A stretch of 64,000 nucleotides of DNA from Rhizobium vallis (GTDB taxonomy: Bacteria > Pseudomonadota > Alphaproteobacteria > Rhizobiales > Rhizobiaceae): positions 62,001 through 126,000 of the forward strand of contig NZ_ML133694.1 of the NCBI RefSeq assembly GCF_003985155.1, in the 5' to 3' direction. Positions 43,136-51,679 of the stretch are shown here, one piece after another (the stretch's first letter is position 1; each line of letters begins with the position of its first letter). The translations under genes and the position numbers were made by a program. A model generated the notes under the pieces. It ran no database searches and was not told the DNA's origin. It saw only the letters and a list, made by a program, of their open reading frames with translations.

Positions 43136-44617
43136 ATGTCAAGCGTATCTCAGAGGACGGCGACGGCGAGCATCTGGACGATCAGCGGAAAGTTCCTGGC
43201 GCGGATGCTTGATTTCGTCAGCCTTCTTGTCCTGGCAAGGCTTCTGAGCCCTGCGGATTTTGGCCTGGTCGCCATTGCGACCTCGGTCCTCGTCATCGTC
43301 GAGGCGGTCCTGGACCTGCCGCTGACGCAGGCGCTGATGCGCCAGCCGTCGCCTTCGGACGAGATGTTTGCCACAGCCTTCACCCTCAGCCTGCTTCGGG
43401 GGGCGGCCATCGGCCTCTTGATGATCTTCATCTCCTGGCCGATGGCCTTAATCTATGACGATAACAGGCTTTTTGCCCTTGTCGCCGTTCTCTCGATCGC
43501 GCCCGCCATGCGCAGCATGATCAGTCCGCGCATGGTCCTCTTCATGCAGCATTTCGATTTCAAACGCGAATTCGCGCTCGATCTCATCACCAAGGGATCG
43601 ACATTGCTGTTTGGGGTTGGAGTGGCCGCGACAACCGGCAGCTATTGGGGGCTGGCGATCGGGGCGGTCGCGGGACCGACTGCCGCGATGATCACCTCCT
43701 ACGTCTTCGCGCCGATGCGGCCGGCCTTCAGCCTTTCCGAGTGGAAGCGTTTTCAGGACATGATCAGCTGGAACACCGTGTCGCAGGTGCTGAATTCGGT
43801 CAACTGGCAACTGGACCGGCTGCTGCTGCCGCGGTTCAGCGGCCTTTCGACATTCGGCGCCTATAGCGTCGCCGACAATATTGCCGGCATTCCATACCAG
43901 ACCTTCGTCGGACCGTTGCTGCGCCCGCTGATGGCGGCATTCTCCACCGTCGAAGACCGCCGCAATCTGGTCGCTGCCTATCTGAAGGCGACGAATGCGA
44001 TCACCTTCGTCGCGGCGCCCATTCTCATCGCGCTCGCCATGCTCGCCGAGCCGACGGTGCGTATCCTCGTCGGCGAGAAATGGGCGTCGGCGGCGCCGAT
44101 CCTGCAGTGGCTCTGCCTCGTCAGCCTGCTTGGTCTTCCCACCAACATCATGCCGGCATTGGCCATGGTTCTGGACAATACCCGCTCCCTGGCGCTCAGG
44201 ATGTTTGCCGAGTTCGCCGTCAGAGTGCCGGTCACCATCCTCGGCATCGCCTATTTTCAGGTGGCGGGGGCGCTCGGCGCGCGGATCATCGCGGTGCTCG
44301 TCGCCTATGCCGTATCGCTCGTCATCACGCGGCGGCTGATCGGCGCGAGTTTTGCCGCGCAGCTGAATGCCTATTGCCGGCCGCTGGTCGCGAGCCTGCC
44401 GATGATCCTTTTCCTGTTCTGGGCGGAGCCGATGCTGGCCGCCATGCCTACCGGTCTCAACCTGATCGTTGGGCTCGCGCTTTGCGGCGGGACGGGTGCG
44501 GCAATCTTCTGGGTCTTCGCGCTGCTGATGTGGCAGATCCTGGGAAGGCCCGACGGTATCGAGACCATCGTCGTCCAAAGGCTCATGCCGCGACGAAACG
44601 GTGTCCTCACCTCATGA
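43136..44617 (+). CDS. Wzx-type polysaccharide flippase
   Basis: A 493-residue membrane protein with about twelve to fourteen hydrophobic helices. The opening SIWTISGKFLARMLDFVSLL and LSPADFGLVAIATSVLVI are typical of polysaccharide-synthesis flippases of the MOP superfamily (ExoT/PssL/RfbX kind), as is WQLDRLLLPRFSGLSTFGAY in the middle. It moves the lipid-linked repeat unit across the inner membrane before polymerisation. It is separated by 73 bases from the GT4 gene, same strand. Confidence 0.9.
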   Translation: MSSVSQRTATASIWTISGKFLARMLDFVSLLVLARLLSPADFGLVAIATSVLVIVEAVLDLPLTQALMRQPSPSDEMFATAFTLSLLRGAAIGLLMIFISWPMALIYDDNRLFALVAVLSIAPAMRSMISPRMVLFMQHFDFKREFALDLITKGSTLLFGVGVAATTGSYWGLAIGAVAGPTAAMITSYVFAPMRPAFSLSEWKRFQDMISWNTVSQVLNSVNWQLDRLLLPRFSGLSTFGAYSVADNIAGIPYQTFVGPLLRPLMAAFSTVEDRRNLVAAYLKATNAITFVAAPILIALAMLAEPTVRILVGEKWASAAPILQWLCLVSLLGLPTNIMPALAMVLDNTRSLALRMFAEFAVRVPVTILGIAYFQVAGALGARIIAVLVAYAVSLVITRRLIGASFAAQLNAYCRPLVASLPMILFLFWAEPMLAAMPTGLNLIVGLALCGGTGAAIFWVFALLMWQILGRPDGIETIVVQRLMPRRNGVLTS

Positions 44618-44667
44618 TCGAGACAGGTGCAGTCCAACGATTGGTTTGGCGTTTTCGGAGAAGTGGA

Positions 44668-45495
44668 ATGCGTTACGGAATATCTTCCAAGGGCTTGGGT
44701 TTGCTCATCGTCCTCGGTCTGGGCGCATTGCCCGGCCGGCCCAGCGTCGCCCAGGAACCGATCAACATGAATGCGTATCAGCTGACGTTCGAAGAGAATT
44801 TCGACAGTCTGGACGTCTCGGCCTGGGGAGAGAAAAGCTCACGGTGGATCGCCCATACACCTTGGAACGGCGATTTCGGCGATGCCCGCTTTACGGATCC
44901 GGCTCCCGGCTTTCCGTTTACGACAGATCAGGGAATTCTGAAGATCGAAGCGCGCAAGGAGGCCGATGGAACCTGGCGCTCGGGCCTGTTGTCGGCGGTG
45001 AACCCGAAGGGCGAAGGTTTTTCCCAGCAATTCGGCTATTTCGAAGCGCGGATGAAGCTGCCGCCGGGCAAGGGGGTCTGGCCGGCCTTCTGGCTCATCG
45101 GGCTCGACCGGTCGAAATATACCGCCGAGATCGATGTCCTCGAATATTATGGACGCGCGCCCTACGAGTTCAGCATGGGCTTTCATGTCTGGCGTCAAGC
45201 CCAGGGCGGCCAGAACTCCACCGGCGGCCACTGGCAAACCGTTCAGGACGGAATTTTGAACAGCGAATATCATACCTACGGCGTCGATATCCAACCCGAC
45301 AAGACGAGCTTCTATCTCGACCGTCAGTTCATCTGGAGCTTCGACACGCCGAAGGAGTTCCACATGCCGTTCTATCCGCTGGTGAACCTGGCGCTCGGCT
45401 CGGGCTGGCCGATCGACGAGACGCCGAACCCTTCCATTCTGCTCGTCGATTACATTCACGTCTACAAACGGAAGCCTGCCGACGCGGCCAATTGA
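44668..45495 (+). CDS. Secreted GH16 endo-beta-glycanase (ExoK-like)
   Basis: A 275-residue secreted glycoside hydrolase. A signal peptide (GLGLLIVLGLGALPGRPSVA) precedes a GH16 jelly roll with the catalytic motif EIDVLE (E154 nucleophile, D156, E159 acid/base), FGYFEARMKLPPGKGVWPAF and FYPLVNLALGSGWPIDE. ExoK in S. meliloti trims nascent succinoglycan, so this enzyme probably sets polymer length. The ATG at 44668 follows CGGAGAAGTGGA; an ATG at 44614 overlapping the flippase stop would add 18 residues before the signal peptide and lacks a ribosome site. Confidence 0.9.
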   Translation: MRYGISSKGLGLLIVLGLGALPGRPSVAQEPINMNAYQLTFEENFDSLDVSAWGEKSSRWIAHTPWNGDFGDARFTDPAPGFPFTTDQGILKIEARKEADGTWRSGLLSAVNPKGEGFSQQFGYFEARMKLPPGKGVWPAFWLIGLDRSKYTAEIDVLEYYGRAPYEFSMGFHVWRQAQGGQNSTGGHWQTVQDGILNSEYHTYGVDIQPDKTSFYLDRQFIWSFDTPKEFHMPFYPLVNLALGSGWPIDETPNPSILLVDYIHVYKRKPADAAN

Positions 45496-45811
45496 ACACG
45501 TAACCTCCGACGTCCTGTCGGTCGCATCCGGCAACCGGCGGGACGTAGATTATCGTCATCAAATCGTACTTGCGCGGCGCGCCGACCGGCCGGGGTTTGC
45601 CGCAATCGCCGAAGAGCGCGAAACAGCGGTCTGCAAGACCATGAGGTCGTTTGGAGGCGCCGTGTCCGGTGGCCGGAAGACCACAAAATCCCGGAAAATT
45701 CCCGTTGTGTAATCCAGTCCAATTGTGGTGCGGTCTGGTCCAAGACAATCCCCACAACCAATGACATGGCTGCTCACAGTCAACTAAGCCATTGTCATAC
45801 TGGGGATTCGG
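45496..45811. other. Intergenic region (316 bp) before the autotransporter
   Basis: No coding frame supported. The last 65 bases form a long imperfect hairpin (separate entry). The remainder contains GGCCGG-rich patches after the glycanase gene but no clean terminator. Confidence 0.5.
45747..45808 (+). promoter_or_regulatory. Long hairpin that can hide the autotransporter ribosome-binding site
   Basis: AATCCCCA (45747-45754) pairs with TGGGGATT (45801-45808), and ATGACATGGCT (45761-45771) pairs with AGCCATTGTCAT (45786-45797, one bulged T), leaving a 14-base loop and a small internal loop. The 3' strand contains GGGGA, the only Shine-Dalgarno-like sequence for the ATG at 45812. If transcribed, the fold would block translation until opened. 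Confidence 0.55.
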
Positions 45812-48800
45812 ATGCACGGGAATAAATTCAGGGGTCGCGGAACGGCGCGTTTGATGGCGCTGGCAATGAGTTCGACGGCCTTGGTCGGAGGCGCGCTTTC
45901 GGGAAATGCGTCGGCGGCCGATTGGACGGGAGCCTCCTCCAATGATTGGTTCACGATCGGAAACTGGAACACTGGCGCTGTTCCGACAGCGAGCGATGAT
46001 GCCACGGTCAATTCGAACTCGCCGATTGCGACAATCGATGGTGCTTCGGCCCATGCGGACACCATCGTCGTCGGCGACAGCGCGACCGGTAGGCTGTGGA
46101 TCCAGAACACCGGCACGCTGAGCAGCAACAACGCCGTCCTGGGTAACCTCGTCGGATCCGTTGGCATGGCAGGCATCGCCGGCGCGGGTGCGACATGGAC
46201 CAACAGTGCGGATCTGACGATCGGCAACTTTGGCATCGGCTCGTTGACCATCTACGGCACCGGTTCGGCCACTAACGCAGCCGGAATTATTGGGGCACAG
46301 ACGGGCTCCAACGGCACGGTGACCGTCGGCGGGCTGGGTTCGACCTGGGCGAACAGCGGCGATCTCACCGTCGGCGACAAGGGCACAGGCGCGCTGACGA
46401 TCTCGAGCGGCGGTGTGGTCAGTAACGCCAGCGGCATCGTGGGTAATGACGCGCTCGGCAACGGCACGGCGACCGTCGGAGGGGCGGGCTCGACCTGGAC
46501 GAACAGCGGCGATCTCACAGTCGGCGCGTCCGGCAATGGCAGCCTTTTCGTCGTGAACGGCGGTCGTGTCGAGTCTATCAAAAGCACCATGGCCAGGAGC
46601 GCCGAATCCTACGCAACCGTCACGGTCGATGGCGCCGGCTCGGAATGGTCGAGCATGGACTACCTGGAGGTCGGCCATGCCGGCAAGGCCGAGCTCACCA
46701 TTTCGAATGGCGGCTTCGTCAACAACAGCTACGGCTTCGTTGGCGGCAACTCGGAAGCCAGGGGCACAATCGTCGTGACAGGGGCCGGTTCACTCTGGTC
46801 TAGCACCGCCTCTGTCCTGATCGGCGTCTATGGAGAGGGAACGCTGACGATCACCAATGGTGGCTCGGTCAAAGACGTCGACAGCTTTATAGCCTACAAC
46901 GGCGGCTCGGTCGGCAAAGCCATTGTCGATGGAGCGGGCTCGACATGGACGAACAGCGGCGACCTGACTGTCGGCAGTGAGGGCGCAGGCAGCCTAATAA
47001 TCAGCAACGGCGGCAAGGTTTTCGACGACAATGCATCGATCGGCGGCGACCCTAGCGGCATCGGCACTGCGATCGTCGATGGCGCCGGTTCCACCTGGAC
47101 AACTACGACGTCCTTCGGCGTCGGCGTTTCCGGCATTGGTCACCTGCAGGTTTCCAACGGCGGAGCGCTGATCACCGCCGGCGCCGATCTCGGCCTTCTT
47201 GCCGGTGCAACCGGTACCATACGGGTCGATGGCACCGGTTCGACATGGACGGTCGGCGGCGGCCTCGGCGTCGGCGTCGGTGGCAATGGCAGCCTGACGA
47301 TCACCAATGGTGGCTTGGTGCATGGTGCTACTGGCACGGTTGGCGGCGGAGGCGCCAGCTCCGGCGCGGTAAATGTCGATGGCGCCGGATCGACATGGAT
47401 AACCGATGGCACCACGGCTATCGGCAACTCAAGCGGCGGTACGCTGACGATCACCAATGGTGGCCTCGTCACCGATATGTTCGGTATTCTCGGCTTAGCC
47501 GCAGACGTGACCGGAACCGGTATCGTCGATGGCCCCGGTTCGTCCTGGACGAGCAGCAGCGATCTGATGGTCGGCAAAGACGGCACGGGTGTGCTGACAC
47601 TCTCGAACGGCGGCGAGGCTTCCGCCAGCACCTTGGTCGTTTCCCATAACGCGGGCTCAACTGGCACGCTCAATATCGGCGGCGCGGCCGGAGGCCCTGC
47701 AGCCGGAGCGGGCATCGTCAACGCCCCGCTGGTCCGCATCGGCGCAGGCGGCACCGTCAACTTCAATCACACGGAAGCGGCCTATGATTTCGGATCGATC
47801 TTCGATGGTTCCGGCACGATCAATCAGCTGGCCGGCAACACCAATATCACTGGAACCTCCGGCACCTTCGTTGGGGCCACCAACGTGCATGGCGGGCGGC
47901 TTGCGGTAAACGGTTCGCTGGCGGGCTCGATCGTCACGGTTTTCGGCGGCGTTCTCGGCGGCACCGGCACTGTCGGCGGTATCGTCGCAAATGCCGGCGG
48001 CACAGTGGGACCGGGTAATTCCATCGGCACGCTGAATGTCAACGGCGACGTTACGTTTATGACGGGCTCCACCTATCAGGTCGAAGTGGCAGGCACGAGC
48101 CAGTCCGACCTGATCGCGGCGACTGGAACGGCAACGCTGAGCGGCGGCTCGGTCGAGGTTGTCAAACCGGCAGGCGGTTTCGTTCTGAACAGCCACTATA
48201 CGATCCTGACGGCTGCGGGCGGCATCACCGGCGCCTTCGACGGCGCCTCGGCCGCAACATCTCTGCCCTTCCTGCGGTTTGGCCTGTCCACCGATCTCAA
48301 CAATGTCTATCTCGACATCGACCGCAGTGCGGCCACCTTCGCCTCCGTCGGCGTCACGCGCAACCAGAAGGCTGCCGGCGCCGGCATCGAGAGCACCGAC
48401 AATGCCATCGCTGATGCGATCATCCAGTTCGACACGGCTTCGGCCCTCGACGCCTTCGATGCGCTTTCGGGCGAAATCCACGCCTCGGCCAAGGGCGTCC
48501 TGCTCGAAGACGATCGCTTCGTTCGGGAGGCCGCACTCGACCGGCTGCGCGATGCGGAGCGGGGCAAACAGGGCGACACCGGCCTCTGGATGCACGGCTT
48601 CGGTTCCTGGGGCGCGTTCGACGGTGACGGCAATGCCGCAGCGTTCGACCGCGATATCGGCGGCTTCGTCGTCGGCGCCGACAATGAATTCTCCACCGAT
48701 GTCACCGTCGGCCTGCTCGGCGGCTATAGCCGCTCGACCTTCCAGCTGGGTGACAGCAGGCGCTCCTCGGGCAGCAGCGACAATTACCAGCTTGGCCTTT

Positions 48801-49405
48801 ATGGCGGCACGCAATGGGGCAACCTCGCCTTCCGAGCGGGCACGGTTTATACCTGGCATGAGCTGGAGACGAGCCGCTCGGTTGATTTTGCCGGCTTCTC
48901 CGACAGGTTGGATGCGGATTACAGCGCACAGACGGCGCAAGCCTTCGGTGAATTCGCCTATCGCATCGAGACCGGCGACACGCCGGTGGGCGCGCTTGCC
49001 TTCGAACCCTTCGCCAATCTCGCCTATGTCAACCTTGCGACCGATGGCTTTAACGAAAGCGGCGGCGCGGCGGCGCTGGCCGGACGCGACGACAATAGCG
49101 GCGTGACCTTCACCACGCTCGGCGTCAGGGCATCGACACAGGTTTCGGGGGTGCTGAGCGCCAGGGGCATGCTCGGCTGGCAGCACGCTTTTGGTGATAC
49201 CACGCCGACCTCCGATCTCTCCTTCGACGGCGGTTCGATCTTCACCGTTGCCGGTGTTCCGATCCGGCGGGATGCAGCCGTCATCGAGGCGGGCCTCGAT
49301 TTCACCGTCACGCCAGCGGCAACCTTCGGCCTCTCCTATAGTGGCCAGTTTGCGTCCGATGCGAACGACCAGTCCGTCCATGCCAATCTCAGCGTGAAAT
49401 TTTAA
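45812..49405 (+). CDS. Type V autotransporter adhesin-like protein with 50-residue passenger repeats
   Basis: A 1197-residue surface protein. Signal peptide to about residue 36 (GGALSGNASAADW). The passenger (to about residue 900) carries ten 50-residue units built on GAGSTWTNSGDLTVG and SLTISNGG (residues about 121-620), then an AIDA-like region with GGVLGGTGTVGGIVANAGGT and VGPGNSIGTLNVNGDVTF. The C-terminal 270 residues form the translocator beta-barrel (GLWMHGFGSWGAFDGDGN onward) ending in phenylalanine, the BamA recognition signal. It is probably displayed or released at the cell surface as a beta-helix. The globin gene follows 11 bases later. Confidence 0.92.
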   Translation: MHGNKFRGRGTARLMALAMSSTALVGGALSGNASAADWTGASSNDWFTIGNWNTGAVPTASDDATVNSNSPIATIDGASAHADTIVVGDSATGRLWIQNTGTLSSNNAVLGNLVGSVGMAGIAGAGATWTNSADLTIGNFGIGSLTIYGTGSATNAAGIIGAQTGSNGTVTVGGLGSTWANSGDLTVGDKGTGALTISSGGVVSNASGIVGNDALGNGTATVGGAGSTWTNSGDLTVGASGNGSLFVVNGGRVESIKSTMARSAESYATVTVDGAGSEWSSMDYLEVGHAGKAELTISNGGFVNNSYGFVGGNSEARGTIVVTGAGSLWSSTASVLIGVYGEGTLTITNGGSVKDVDSFIAYNGGSVGKAIVDGAGSTWTNSGDLTVGSEGAGSLIISNGGKVFDDNASIGGDPSGIGTAIVDGAGSTWTTTTSFGVGVSGIGHLQVSNGGALITAGADLGLLAGATGTIRVDGTGSTWTVGGGLGVGVGGNGSLTITNGGLVHGATGTVGGGGASSGAVNVDGAGSTWITDGTTAIGNSSGGTLTITNGGLVTDMFGILGLAADVTGTGIVDGPGSSWTSSSDLMVGKDGTGVLTLSNGGEASASTLVVSHNAGSTGTLNIGGAAGGPAAGAGIVNAPLVRIGAGGTVNFNHTEAAYDFGSIFDGSGTINQLAGNTNITGTSGTFVGATNVHGGRLAVNGSLAGSIVTVFGGVLGGTGTVGGIVANAGGTVGPGNSIGTLNVNGDVTFMTGSTYQVEVAGTSQSDLIAATGTATLSGGSVEVVKPAGGFVLNSHYTILTAAGGITGAFDGASAATSLPFLRFGLSTDLNNVYLDIDRSAATFASVGVTRNQKAAGAGIESTDNAIADAIIQFDTASALDAFDALSGEIHASAKGVLLEDDRFVREAALDRLRDAERGKQGDTGLWMHGFGSWGAFDGDGNAAAFDRDIGGFVVGADNEFSTDVTVGLLGGYSRSTFQLGDSRRSSGSSDNYQLGLYGGTQWGNLAFRAGTVYTWHELETSRSVDFAGFSDRLDADYSAQTAQAFGEFAYRIETGDTPVGALAFEPFANLAYVNLATDGFNESGGAAALAGRDDNSGVTFTTLGVRASTQVSGVLSARGMLGWQHAFGDTTPTSDLSFDGGSIFTVAGVPIRRDAAVIEAGLDFTVTPAATFGLSYSGQFASDANDQSVHANLSVKF
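46172..47671 (+). repeat. Ten in-frame 150-bp units with no length variation
   Basis: The element G-x-G-S-x-W begins at protein residues 124, 174, 224, 274, 324, 374, 424, 474, 524 and 574, exactly 50 apart. Units 3 and 6 share GAGSTWTNSGDLTVG without change. A half unit in the same register precedes the array (IVVGDSATGRLWIQNTG) and a partial one follows. Confidence 0.9.
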
Positions 49406-49416
49406 AGGAAACCGAC

Positions 49417-49848
49417 ATGGAAAAGGAAACCGTAGCCACGATCCAAGCGAGCTTTCGCAAGCTGGTGCCGATCGCCGACAAGGTGGGATTGATCTTCTAC
49501 ACCAGGCTGTTCGAAACGCATCCATCGCTTCGGCCGATGTTTGCCGAAGATATCGCGCCGCAGGCAAAGAAGCTCATCCACATCCTCGGTGTCGTGGTTG
49601 GCAGCCTGCATGCGCTCGATGCCGTCATGCCCGCCGTCAAGGAACTCGCCCGCCGCCATACCGGCTACGGCGTCACCGAGGCGCATTATCCGGTCGTTGG
49701 CGAAACGTTGATCTGGACGCTGGAGCAGGGATTGGGCGACGACTTCACCGACGATGTCCGCCAGGCCTGGCTCAGCGCCTATGCCGCCCTTTCCGGCGTG
49801 ATGATCGCTGCAGCCAATGAGCCGGTGCAATCCGGCACCATTCACTGA
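49417..49848 (+). CDS. Single-domain bacterial globin (flavohaemoglobin-type)
   Basis: A 143-residue haemoglobin related to Vitreoscilla globin. The proximal haem ligand is H81 in RRHTGYGVTEAHYPVVGETL, the B10 tyrosine is Y28 in GLIFYTRLFETHPSLRPMF, and length equals one globin domain with no reductase. Such globins bind O2 or NO and help in microaerobic life or NO detoxification. It begins 11 bases after the autotransporter stop, with AAAGGAAACCGAC before the ATG, so it is co-transcribed with a surface protein, which is unusual. Confidence 0.9.
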   Translation: MEKETVATIQASFRKLVPIADKVGLIFYTRLFETHPSLRPMFAEDIAPQAKKLIHILGVVVGSLHALDAVMPAVKELARRHTGYGVTEAHYPVVGETLIWTLEQGLGDDFTDDVRQAWLSAYAALSGVMIAAANEPVQSGTIH

Positions 49849-49970
49849 TCCTCCCGATGTCAGTGGCATTTCGGTTCGTTCCGTTCGTTCCGGATGAGCC
49901 CAACTGTGCCTGTTCCGTTGAGACAAGCTCGAAAGAGTGTCTTAAAGAAGTGAATGAAGGGAGCTGCGGC

Positions 49971-50609
49971 ATGCGCGGACGACTTGGTTTCATCAGCCTC
50001 GCCATGATGACGGCAGCGGCATCGGCAACGGGCAGCGTATTCTACGGTGAGCCGGTCGCCGTATCGGCTGCCGAGCGGGGCGCCGAAAAGAGCCCACGGA
50101 TCAACGATCCGGCGCCGCAGCGGCTGGAGGCCGCCCAAAACGGCCAGGAGGCCCAACCGCCATCGCCACTGCCGGGCGGCGCATCCTCGATCGACGAAAC
50201 CTATAAGGACTGGCGCGTGGTCTGCGTCCAGCAGGGGGTGGGTAAGCATTGTGCCTTTCTGCAGAACCAGGTGCAGAACGGCCGGCGCGCGCTCGGCATC
50301 GAACTCCAGGCGGCAGCAGGCAATGCGGTCTCGGGCATCCTGATGTTGCCATTCGGGCTGGCGCTCGATCAGGGTGTTGCAGTTGCGATCGATAGCGGCG
50401 CGGCGAGCCTGGCACTGCCTTTCAGGACCTGCCTTCCGGCGGGGTGCGTTGTCGCCGTCAACTTCGACAAGGACATGGTGAGGACGCTTCGTACGGCCAC
50501 CGCCCTCAAGGTCAAGACCGCGGCCGACGGCGGAAACCCCGCGACCTTCAGCATTTCCCTGCAGGGCTTTGCAACGGCGCTCGATCGTGTGACGATCCTG
50601 TCGCGTTAG
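49971..50609 (+). CDS. Invasion-associated locus B (IalB) family periplasmic protein
   Basis: A 212-residue protein. The N-terminal hydrophobic stretch (LGFISLAMMTAAASATGSVF) acts as signal or anchor, followed by a proline-rich linker and the IalB domain: ETYKDWRVVCVQQGVGKHCA, GILMLPFGLALDQGVAVAI and LPFRTCLPAGCVVAVNFDK. The paired cysteines fit the family. The ATG at 49971 follows GGGAG; the frame opens earlier without a site. It converges on the ABC ATPase gene and shares three bases with its stop codon. Confidence 0.85.
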   Translation: MRGRLGFISLAMMTAAASATGSVFYGEPVAVSAAERGAEKSPRINDPAPQRLEAAQNGQEAQPPSPLPGGASSIDETYKDWRVVCVQQGVGKHCAFLQNQVQNGRRALGIELQAAAGNAVSGILMLPFGLALDQGVAVAIDSGAASLALPFRTCLPAGCVVAVNFDKDMVRTLRTATALKVKTAADGGNPATFSISLQGFATALDRVTILSR

Positions 50610-51679
50610 CGGCAGCAGCTGAGACCGGTCACCGGGTCGAAGAGGTGCATCGCCTCCTCGTCGAAGAAAAGGGTGAGTTTCTCACCGTCGCCGATTGGCG
50701 TGCGTGGCGGCAGGCAGGCCATCAGGCGCTGGTGTCCGGCAAGGGCGGTGACGACGAGTTCCGGGCCTGTGAGTTCGGCGACCTCCAGGGTTGCCTCGAT
50801 CGATGCGCCCTTGCCGTCTGGGCGAAGCGTCTCGGGGCGGATGCCGAGGATGAGGTCGCGGCCATTGCCGGCCGCCTCGCGGAAACGGGGGGGCAGGGGC
50901 AGGCTGATGTCGGACCCTGAAAGCGCCAGCCGGCCATCGCGCACCGTCGTCTTCAGCAGGTTCATCGGCGGCGCGCCGACGAAGGTCGCGACGTAGAGCG
51001 TTGCCGGATGATTGTAGATCTCCTCCGGCGTGCCGAGCTGCTCGATGCGGCCGTCGCGCATGACGGCGATGCGGCTTGCGAGCGTCATCGCCTCGATCTG
51101 GTCGTGGGTGACGTAGACAACGGTGGTCTTCAGCATCTGGTGCAGCCGCTTGATCTCGGTGCGCATCTCCATGCGCAGCTTGGCGTCGAGATTGGAGAGC
51201 GGCTCATCGAAGAGGAACACCTCGGGCTTGCGCACCAGCGCGCGTCCGATCGCGACGCGCTGGCGCTGGCCGCCGGAGAGCTGGCTCGGCTTGCGGTCGA
51301 GGAGGTTTTCGATCTGCAGGAGTTTGGCGGCGTCACGCACGGCCTTGTCGCGCTCCGGCGCCGGAACTTTACGCATTTCCAGGCCGAAGCCGATATTCCG
51401 ATGTACCGTTAGATTGGGATAGAGCGCGTAGGATTGAAAGACCATGGCGATGTCACGGTCTTTCGGATGCACGCCAAGCACCGAGCGTCCGCCGATCCTG
51501 ACATCGCCGCTCGTTGCCTCGGCAAGGCCGGCGATGATGTTTAGCAGCGTGGACTTGCCGCAGCCGGAGGAGCCGAGCAACACAAGGAATTCGCCGCTTT
51601 CCAGCGAGATGTCGATGCCCTTCAACGTCTCGACCTCGCCATAGGTCTTGCGGATGTTCTGGATTTCGAGAGCGCTCAT
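50606..51679 (-). CDS. Sugar ABC transporter ATP-binding protein (MalK/UgpC-type)
   Basis: A 357-residue ATPase. Walker A is GSSGCGKST, the signature is LSGGQRQRVAIGRAL, Walker B is VFLFDEPLSNLDAK, and the switch histidine lies in YVTHDQIEAM. The C-terminal 120 residues form the OB-type regulatory domain of CUT1 ATPases. It overlaps the PfkB kinase gene by ATGA. Last gene of the leftward sugar operon 56660-50606. Confidence 0.92.
   Translation of the reverse strand: MSALEIQNIRKTYGEVETLKGIDISLESGEFLVLLGSSGCGKSTLLNIIAGLAEATSGDVRIGGRSVLGVHPKDRDIAMVFQSYALYPNLTVHRNIGFGLEMRKVPAPERDKAVRDAAKLLQIENLLDRKPSQLSGGQRQRVAIGRALVRKPEVFLFDEPLSNLDAKLRMEMRTEIKRLHQMLKTTVVYVTHDQIEAMTLASRIAVMRDGRIEQLGTPEEIYNHPATLYVATFVGAPPMNLLKTTVRDGRLALSGSDISLPLPPRFREAAGNGRDLILGIRPETLRPDGKGASIEATLEVAELTGPELVVTALAGHQRLMACLPPRTPIGDGEKLTLFFDEEAMHLFDPVTGLSCCR

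Noticed and set aside
47657..49567. A 636-codon minus-strand frame under the autotransporter
   Set aside because: Shadow of the beta-barrel region; the plus strand has a full autotransporter with signal peptide and terminal phenylalanine.
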